Source: Microsyncoccus archaeolyticus (GTDB lineage Bacteria; Patescibacteriota; Minisyncoccia; Minisyncoccales; Minisyncoccaceae). From it: a DNA stretch of 64,000 bases. A model generated the notes under the pieces. That model did no database searches and was not told the DNA's origin. It saw only the letters and a program-made list of their open reading frames with translations. The DNA lies in NCBI GenBank assembly GCA_036987155.1, contig BTXY01000002.1, positions 51,556 to 115,555 on the forward strand, in the 5' to 3' direction. The translations under genes and the position numbers were made by a program. Positions 58,991 to 64,000 of the stretch are shown here, piece by piece (the stretch's first letter is position 1; the number at the start of each line of letters is the position of its first letter).

Positions 58991-60085
58991 ATGCAAAACT
59001 TAGTATTGTACAGAAAATACAGGCCCCAGAATTTTAAAGAATTCTTTGGTCAAGAACATATTGTTAAAACAATTAGCAATGAAATCGCTTCAGGAAACAT
59101 TTCCCATGCATATTTATTTTCCGGCCACCGTGGAACAGGAAAAACAACACTAGCAAGAATATTTGCTAAAGCAATAAACTGTGAGAACAGAAAAGGAGCA
59201 GAACCTTGTAATAAATGTAAATCTTGTCTTGAGATTAACAGTGGAAGAGCAATTGATTTAATTGAAATTGACGCTGCATCAAACAGGGGAATTGACGAAA
59301 TACGAAGCATTAAAGAGGGGATTAGGTTTTCTCCTACGTTTCTAAAGTATAAAGTCTTGATATTAGACGAAGCTCATCAATTATCAAAAGAAGCAGCTAA
59401 TGCACTTTTAAAAATATTAGAAGAGCCACCAGCTTATGCTGTATTTATTCTAGCTACTACTGAAGCTCATAAAATGATTCCAACAATTGCTTCAAGATGC
59501 CAAAGATTTGATTTCCACAAACTATCTTTTGAAGAAATGATTAAAAAGCTTGAATGGATTTGCAAAAACGAAAACATTGATATTGACAAAGAAGCTTTGG
59601 GATTAATTGCTTCTTCTTCTGAGGGGTCCTTGAGAGACGCTGAAGGAAAACTAAATCAAATACTTAACTTTATTCCCAAAGGAAAAATTAAAATAGAGGA
59701 CATTAAAGGAATATTAGGCATTGTAGATAATACTATGGCTAGAGAACTAGCTGATATTTTGATTAAAAAAGATAAAGCTCTTGCTTTAAAATTTGTTAAT
59801 GATGCTATTGAACAGGGGAATGACGTCCAAGAATTCATTAAATCCCTTATTGACTACTTAAGGAATTTAATGCTATTAAAAATTGATTCAGAGTTGGTTA
59901 ATATCATACTTCCAGGAGAAACAAAACAAGTAAAAGATATTATATTGAACCAAGCAAAAGAATACGAAGAAAAAACTTTAAGAAAAACATTAGAATTACT
60001 CTTGGAAGCACAAAACAAAACAAAATATTCTTCAATTCAACAATTGCCATTAGAATTGGCTTTAATTGAATCAATGGAGGAATAA
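58991..60085 (+). CDS. dnaX: DNA polymerase III subunit tau/gamma (short form)
   Basis: This 364-aa clamp-loader ATPase starts YRKYRPQNFKEFFGQEH, has Walker A GHRGTGKTTLARIFA, a four-Cys zinc knuckle (CENRK...CNKCKSC), Walker B LILDEAHQLSKEA, and sensor 1 LATTE. It lacks the long tau C-terminus, corresponding to a gamma-like protein. TATAAT (58977-58982) is 8 nt before the ATG, so the transcript is leaderless. Confidence 0.96.
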   Translation: MQNLVLYRKYRPQNFKEFFGQEHIVKTISNEIASGNISHAYLFSGHRGTGKTTLARIFAKAINCENRKGAEPCNKCKSCLEINSGRAIDLIEIDAASNRGIDEIRSIKEGIRFSPTFLKYKVLILDEAHQLSKEAANALLKILEEPPAYAVFILATTEAHKMIPTIASRCQRFDFHKLSFEEMIKKLEWICKNENIDIDKEALGLIASSSEGSLRDAEGKLNQILNFIPKGKIKIEDIKGILGIVDNTMARELADILIKKDKALALKFVNDAIEQGNDVQEFIKSLIDYLRNLMLLKIDSELVNIILPGETKQVKDIILNQAKEYEEKTLRKTLELLLEAQNKTKYSSIQQLPLELALIESMEE

Positions 60086-60090
60086 ACTAT

Positions 60091-60161
60091 TGCGGGATCG
60101 TCTAATGGTAGGACAGTGGCCTTTGAAGCCATTAATCTTGGTTCGAGTCCAGGTCCCGCAG
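60091..60161 (+). tRNA. tRNA-Gln (TTG)
   Basis: Acceptor TGCGGGA pairs with TCCCGCA. The anticodon arm GTGGC-CTTTGAA-GCCAT gives TTG. The T arm has GGTTCGAGTCC. The discriminator is G and CCA is not encoded. It lies 5 bases after the dnaX stop. Confidence 0.94.
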
Positions 60162-60226
60162 CAAGCATTAACTTTATTTAATTGACAAAAAAACTGAAAA
60201 GAGTAAGGATTAATTAGGTATTTAAA

Positions 60227-60418
60227 ATGAGGGAAACAAGCGATAACTCTCCGGGATTTGGAGTTCTTGTAGCTCTAATTATATTTGCTCTTATAGTTAT
60301 TATTGCTGTACTGTTTGCAAGTTATAAAACAAGTGGAAACAATGCTCCAGGATTTGGAGCACTTGTAGCTTTAATAGGACTAGGAGCAGTAGCATTTCTT
60401 ATAGTAAGGAAACATTAG
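60227..60418 (+). CDS. Small membrane protein with duplicated PGFG motif
   Basis: This 63-aa protein contains two tandem units: NSPGFGVLVALI plus a helix (residues ~8-30), then NAPGFGALVALIGLG plus a helix and RKH (residues ~38-63). The second half (PGF, hydrophobic helix, basic end) matches the layout of archaeal PGF-CTERM sorting signals, here without any preceding domain. TTGACA (60182) starts its promoter and a terminator (GGAAAC/GTTTCC) follows. Function unknown. Confidence 0.65.
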   Translation: MRETSDNSPGFGVLVALIIFALIVIIAVLFASYKTSGNNAPGFGALVALIGLGAVAFLIVRKH

Positions 60419-60431
60419 GTTTCCTTTTTTT
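60407..60431 (+). terminator. Terminator of the PGF-motif gene
   Basis: GGAAAC-ATTAG-GTTTCC followed by seven T; the T-run abuts the next promoter (TTGACA). Confidence 0.85.
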
Positions 60432-60495
60432 ATTGACATGTATTATAAAATATTATATTAAACACATAGAAACCTTGAAAATTAGGGTGTTTACT

Positions 60496-60957
60496 ATGAT
60501 TAATCTTATTGACAAAGAATCAATTCCTTTTGCTGTGTTCCTTACAGCAATCTGCATTCTGCTTTTAACAGCAGAATTATTGCTTAGCCTTGTGATTGAG
60601 TCAATGTTACTTTATAGCATCACGATTGTAACAATCTGTTTAATTGTTATTTCTTTTCAATCAACGCTTGGTTTTTTCCCGATCTTTTGGACAATGATAA
60701 TGGGACTTCTCCTTATATTATTTATTATTGTTTTTACTGCTAGCTTAAGCTCTGTTTTCTTATTTGTTGTGATGTTCTTAATTGCTTGCTTGGTAATAGC
60801 AATATTTCTAAAAATTCTTTTTAAAGAATTATTGTCTTTAAGAGTAGGGCAGGAGCTCAACAATCAGATTGAAAGATATTTAGATCTTTCAATGGTCTTT
60901 ATTAAATTAATCATTAAACCATTATTCAAAAAATACATTTTGCAGGAGACTCATTAA
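60496..60957 (+). CDS. Hypothetical membrane protein
   Basis: This 153-aa protein has about four hydrophobic helices (residues ~12-33, 38-55, 60-85, 86-112) and an amphipathic C-terminus. ATG 60496 is chosen; the frame's upstream TTG lies in the promoter (TTGACA 60435). AGGGTG about 10 nt before ATG is a possible SD. No family. GAGACTC/GAGTCTC with T-run terminates it. Confidence 0.65.
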   Translation: MINLIDKESIPFAVFLTAICILLLTAELLLSLVIESMLLYSITIVTICLIVISFQSTLGFFPIFWTMIMGLLLILFIIVFTASLSSVFLFVVMFLIACLVIAIFLKILFKELLSLRVGQELNNQIERYLDLSMVFIKLIIKPLFKKYILQETH

Positions 60958-60971
60958 AAGAGTCTCTTTTA
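60945..60971 (+). terminator. Terminator of the 60496 gene
   Basis: GAGACT-CATTAAA-AGAGTCTC followed by TTTT. Confidence 0.8.
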
Positions 60972-60973
60972 TA

Positions 60974-61130
60974 TTGACAAATACTCAATATGTGTTATTA
61001 TATAAGTATCGCCAATTTTGACGAAGAACCTTAAAAAAGAGACTGACAATGAAAACGAAGGCAGTATTAGCACTTGTTGCTTGCATGGCAATCTGCGCTT
61101 TAATGTGCGGATGTACAGACTTTTTCGAAA
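60974..61130 (+). repeat. Duplicated promoter-leader-signal-peptide segment, copy 1
   Basis: About 155 bp align with 62087-62243: the first 30 bases from TTGACA are identical, the leader (GCGAAGAAC.TTAAAAAA.GAGACT) is very similar, and the coding part for the signal peptide is ~75% identical. Similarity stops after the CTDFF codons. Confidence 0.85.
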
Positions 61131-62038
61131 ACAAGACTGCTCAAACCTCGGAGACGGAGGACAAATCATCACCCGTCACACAGTCAACAATAATTCTTCA
61201 AACAGGAGAAACGATAAAGGTTTTGGTTCCTAGTTACATGGGAGTACATTCAGAGGAAGCAATTCAATTCTTCGATCCTATTTTCAGGAAAATAGGATAT
61301 GAACCAGAATACATTGTAGATGACCTCACTTTTGCGAACATGTATCGTTTTGGAAAAAATATTGATGTAATTATTTGCATTCACCAAGATTCAATGCTAA
61401 GTAATTATGGTCAATTTCAGTTCACCGAACCATATGATTCAATTGAAATTCACAAAATGAACATTGAATACTTTGAAATTTACGAATGCTACAAACCATA
61501 CTATGGCATCCTGGCAAATCACAAGAAATTCCGTCCAACAATAAATTCAACAACCCATCCGTACAATTCATACATGTCATATCTCAACAACACAACAATT
61601 CAGGCTAATAATGTTAATGATTTAATCAAGATGACAATTATTAATCCTAACGCTGGTGAGATAGAAGAGATTGGCGCACGTATTCAAGTTGTTGGACCGA
61701 AAGCATCAATCAATGAAATGTTTAAAAAAGAAGTTTCCAAAAAGCATACGATTTCTTTCGAAGAGCTAAAAAATCGTGTGGGAGACAAAAACCTAAAAAA
61801 ACCAGATGATGACTTCATAAGTTACACCAGAGAAGTAGTCGTCAAGAGCGATGAAATTCTGGGCAACCAACCTTTGATTGCTGCTGTCAATAAAAATTCT
61901 CCAGTTTCAGTATACAAAATTAATAGGGGAATAAACAATGGCATAAGAGAGGGGAGACTACTCCAAATTAAAGAAAACTTATCTTATGAACTAGAAATAG
62001 ACCATCCGATACAAAGGAACTGGAATCCTATTATCTAG
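61049..62038 (+). CDS. Lipoprotein A of a tandem pair, unknown function
   Basis: This 329-aa lipoprotein has a signal peptide (MKTKAVLALVACMAICALM) ending in lipobox LMCGC, with Cys as the lipidation site. The mature part starts with a Thr/Ser/Glu linker, then ILQTGETIKVLVPSYMGVHSEEAIQFF, a pattern that could begin a periplasmic-binding-type fold. No family is recognised. AAAGAGAC is the SD. Its promoter and signal peptide are almost identical to those of the next gene. Confidence 0.74.
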   Translation: MKTKAVLALVACMAICALMCGCTDFFENKTAQTSETEDKSSPVTQSTIILQTGETIKVLVPSYMGVHSEEAIQFFDPIFRKIGYEPEYIVDDLTFANMYRFGKNIDVIICIHQDSMLSNYGQFQFTEPYDSIEIHKMNIEYFEIYECYKPYYGILANHKKFRPTINSTTHPYNSYMSYLNNTTIQANNVNDLIKMTIINPNAGEIEEIGARIQVVGPKASINEMFKKEVSKKHTISFEELKNRVGDKNLKKPDDDFISYTREVVVKSDEILGNQPLIAAVNKNSPVSVYKINRGINNGIREGRLLQIKENLSYELEIDHPIQRNWNPII

Positions 62039-62045
62039 TCTAAAT

Positions 62046-62073
62046 AAAAGGGAAATCACTCCCTTTTTTTATT
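62046..62073 (+). terminator. Terminator of lipoprotein A
   Basis: AAGGGA-AATCAC-TCCCTT followed by TTTTT. Confidence 0.82.
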
Positions 62074-62086
62074 AGGTTTACTATTA

Positions 62087-62243
62087 TTGACAAATACTCA
62101 ATATGTGTTATTATATCAGCATCGTCTATTTTGGCGAAGAACTTTAAAAAAAGGAGACTAATAATGAGAATGAAAGTAGCGCTGGCACTTGTTGCCTGTA
62201 TGATTTTCTGCGCTTTGATGTGCGGATGTACAGACTTCTTTGG
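62087..62243 (+). repeat. Duplicated promoter-leader-signal-peptide segment, copy 2
   Basis: See 60974-61130. This copy has the better SD (AAAGGAGAC). Differences are mostly single-base changes in the leader and synonymous or conservative codon changes in the signal peptide. Confidence 0.85.
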
Positions 62244-63306
62244 AGAGACAACTCCTGAGAACATGCTTGGAGACGATTCTCCGAAAATGATCATTGGAGC
62301 TTCGAAGATTGAGCTCAGAACAGAAGACAAACCAGTAATTGGAGCTCAAGTAGACAGAGTTATAAGGGATTACCTTTGGACAGATTCTGCTTTTGACACA
62401 AAAGTTCCAGCAGACAGGATTCCTCAAGACTCTTCACAAGTAGTTCCTTACATGGAAGGAGCAAGAGTAAAAGAAATGATGGACTGGGCAGGAGCTTCGG
62501 TTCTTCCCTTAACGCCTTGCACTGCTTCTCTATGGGAAGACGGGCAATATTATACTTGTCTTGAACAATTGCTCTGTTTGCCAATTCTCGAAGACAAGGT
62601 TAATTATCCTACCTCTGTCTTCTATGCGAATGAAAAGAATGTATCAATGGTAAACATCTATGACACCCACGGATTCAACGCTGTTGCAAGTAAAGCATAT
62701 GACAACAAAGATAAAATCGATGTAGTCATTGCTTGTATGGATACTCCTTCCAAAGCTGAAGCAGCTCTATGGATTGCTGAAAATGGAATGAACTGCTATG
62801 CACCTTGTGACCGGTTCACCAATGAACTCATGGACTACAAGCATAAGTTCGGCATAGAAGCTGAAATCATTGGTAGTGCGCCAATTAGAAAAACTGATTA
62901 TGGTGCAGTTATTGGTGATCAGCCAGTGACAATTCTTCTTGATGAGAAGATAATTGTCCAATACACTGAAGAAGGTTACCCTAACCAGTACTGTGATACG
63001 CCAAAAAGGTACTTCGACAAGCTTCAACAAGTCTTTGGTTTAGACCTCAACATAACAGAGGTATACGCTAATGTAGGGGAGACCTACAAAATCGTAGAAA
63101 AGGCCCAAGATGAAGGTGCTCACGTCATAGCAGTCAGAGTAAACAATGAACAGGACTACTATCCAGTAAAATCCTGGCTCAGCGAAGACAAAAACAACAG
63201 AGCCATTCTCTTCCACTCAGCAGCTTACGACCCGGGGATGAAGCTCTTTAGAGAGTTCCCGAAACAAACAAGCTTTGGGGATATTAATCCTCAAATCATT
63301 TATTAA
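62164..63306 (+). CDS. Lipoprotein B of a tandem pair, unknown function
   Basis: This 380-aa lipoprotein has signal peptide MRMKVALALVACMIFCALM and lipobox LMCGC. ATG 62164 follows a strong SD; the TTG at 62131 is inside the leader. The mature part has six or more cysteines (LTPCTASLW, YTCLEQLLCLP, IACMD, NCYAPCDRF), NIYDTHGFNAVASKAYD, and Rossmann-like IDVVIACMDTPSKAEAALWIAE. GC content and codon choice are clearly richer than in neighbours, hinting at foreign origin. Family unknown. Confidence 0.75.
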   Translation: MRMKVALALVACMIFCALMCGCTDFFGETTPENMLGDDSPKMIIGASKIELRTEDKPVIGAQVDRVIRDYLWTDSAFDTKVPADRIPQDSSQVVPYMEGARVKEMMDWAGASVLPLTPCTASLWEDGQYYTCLEQLLCLPILEDKVNYPTSVFYANEKNVSMVNIYDTHGFNAVASKAYDNKDKIDVVIACMDTPSKAEAALWIAENGMNCYAPCDRFTNELMDYKHKFGIEAEIIGSAPIRKTDYGAVIGDQPVTILLDEKIIVQYTEEGYPNQYCDTPKRYFDKLQQVFGLDLNITEVYANVGETYKIVEKAQDEGAHVIAVRVNNEQDYYPVKSWLSEDKNNRAILFHSAAYDPGMKLFREFPKQTSFGDINPQIIY

Positions 63307-63307
63307 G

Positions 63308-63338
63308 GTAATACAAATGTATTACCTTCTTTTTATAA
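63308..63338 (+). terminator. Terminator of lipoprotein B
   Basis: GGTAATACA-AA-TGTATTACC followed by TTCTTTTT. Confidence 0.85.
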
Positions 63339-63339
63339 T

Positions 63340-63366
63340 AAAAAAGAGCGTTTTTAGCTCTTATAC
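63340..63366 (-). terminator. Terminator of the 63361-63729 gene
   Basis: AAGAGC-GTTTTTA-GCTCTT; the minus strand reads into TTTTTTATT. Confidence 0.7.
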
Positions 63367-63729
63367 TTTTGCAACAAACATTCTTTTTGCAGAAATGTTT
63401 GACATGTCAAGGAAAAATCCCTTGTCTCTTTTTATAATGTACTCAATGACGCAATTGTCACTGTACAACTTGTTTCTTCCTAATGTGAAGAAATACAATG
63501 TTTCTGCGTCTTCGTTACAGAAATTCCAGAGAACAAGAATTGCGTCCCCATAAATCTCTGCTTGATCAAGGAAATCAAGAAAAATTGCTTCTTCAACATT
63601 GAATTCCTTTAAGCAGGAAACCATGCTTTCACAGGTTTCTAGTGCTTCGGAAACAAGGTTCTTTCTGTGGTCTTTACAGATTTCTTCTTTCCATTCTTTG
63701 ATGGTCATTCCCCATCTTAATCTACCCAT
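63361..63729 (-). CDS. Hypothetical soluble protein
   Basis: This 122-aa protein starts at ATG 63729, 8 nt after AAGGAGG on the minus strand; the frame's upstream ATG lies near the promoter. It is mixed helical with six cysteines or fewer (ICKDH, ETCESMVSC, NFCNED). No family or signal peptide. A minus-strand TTGACA lies near 63790. Confidence 0.63.
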   Translation of the reverse strand: MGRLRWGMTIKEWKEEICKDHRKNLVSEALETCESMVSCLKEFNVEEAIFLDFLDQAEIYGDAILVLWNFCNEDAETLYFFTLGRNKLYSDNCVIEYIIKRDKGFFLDMSNISAKRMFVAKV

Positions 63730-64000
63730 AATGTAAACCTCCTTTTTTCGGGGTACCAATATAGGCATAACACATTATACTAATATGTCAATATGTATTT
63801 TATAACAATAACTAATATTATTTCCATATTGACAATTTCAATAAAAAAATATATGAAAACAGAAGGGGAGGGAATTAATCAAAACAATGAATTTGTTCAG
63901 TAATTACAATTTTGTTTGTTCATATCAAACAAGAAATTCCTGGCGTGTTTTAATAAACAAAGAAAAATCTTTGTTTTTTTATTTAAAAAATGATTGTTAA
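63730..64000. other. Intergenic region at the window end
   Basis: It holds the minus-strand promoter of the 63361 gene, a plus-strand TTGACA near 63829 followed by a possible 16-codon frame (63853) and a 37-codon frame (63887-64000). An intrinsic terminator (ACAAAGA-AAAA-TCTTTGT plus T-run, ~63958-63980) lies inside the longer frame, so I favour a short RNA or leader over a protein. Confidence 0.45.

Noticed and set aside
63887..64000. 37-codon plus-strand frame ending at the last base
   Set aside because: An intrinsic terminator lies inside it and no SD is correctly spaced; more likely a short RNA.
1..64000. CRISPR arrays or cas genes
   Set aside because: No regularly spaced short repeats with unique spacers were seen; the repeats found are Ig-domain, 37-bp and 27-bp elements.
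1..64000. Insertion sequences with transposases
   Set aside because: No transposase-like protein or terminal inverted-repeat pair with target duplication was found; the only recombinase is the serine type.

Overview
The window is about 32-35% GC by eye and is densely packed with short intergenic gaps. It looks like the chromosome of a Candidate Phyla Radiation (Patescibacteria) bacterium. The basis is the core gene set (gatB, thrS, dnaE, rnhB, rpmF-nusB-rnc, rpsP-KH-trmD, rpmG, rplJ-rplL, mraZ-rsmH-ftsL-ftsI, rplU, dnaB, dnaX, cysS), compact versions of enzymes (ThrRS without a TGS domain, short TrmD, DnaX and DnaE), a fused MiaB-MiaA, an intein in DnaB, many small secreted or membrane proteins with no recognisable family, and tRNA genes that do not encode CCA. 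The lineage assignment is an inference.

Layout. 1-5.4 kb: 3' part of gatB, two secreted proteins, a polysaccharide deacetylase with Ig-like repeats, a DUF2177 membrane protein. 5.3-16.1 kb: the MiaB-MiaA fusion, a membrane protein, a ~630-nt structured RNA gene (8237-8866, minus), and a minus-strand run pentapeptide protein-dnaE-thrS-Kazal protein. 16.1-22.6 kb: rnhB, three accessory genes, rpmF-nusB-rnc, rpsP-KH, trmD, then tRNA-Tyr, tRNA-Thr, rpmG, tRNA-Trp. 22.6-33.1 kb: an acquired island beside tRNA-Trp with a type III restriction-modification pair, a large serine recombinase, a small HTH protein, a ParB-methyltransferase fusion, and a trypco2 / Cys-rich membrane / NERD-nuclease cassette between 27-bp direct repeats. 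33.1-40.7 kb: surface proteins (TasA/camelysin-like, pilin-like, both with LamG-like modules), many small genes each with its own promoter and terminator, a pyruvoyl arginine decarboxylase and a DJ-1/PfpI protein. 40.7-43 kb: L10 leader, rplJ-rplL, a second structured RNA (41742-41966, minus), a DsbA-like protein. 43.1-50.9 kb: membrane-anchored ClpC-like ATPase, dcw genes, tRNA-Glu, CaCA exchanger, rplU. 50.9-58.8 kb: intein-bearing dnaB, a glycosyltransferase, small genes, and the cysK-cysS operon behind a Cys-codon leader peptide and attenuator. 59-64 kb: dnaX, tRNA-Gln, a PGF-motif small protein, and two tandem lipoproteins that share promoter, UTR and signal peptide but not their mature parts.

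Two expression styles coexist. Many genes, mostly housekeeping, have a TATAAT-like box only 6-8 nt upstream of ATG (leaderless transcripts). Many small accessory genes have TTGACA/TATAAT promoters, a 20-150-nt leader, a Shine-Dalgarno sequence and their own intrinsic terminator.

The strongest observations are: (1) a ribosome-mediated attenuator upstream of cysK-cysS, with leader peptide MKKNIINCCCNCI and a perfect 12-bp antiterminator that competes with a terminator; (2) a ~630-nt RNA gene and a ~225-nt RNA gene whose 5' hairpins are homologous and show a compensatory base change; (3) the MiaB-MiaA fusion; (4) the trypco2-NERD cassette; (5) the lipoprotein pair.
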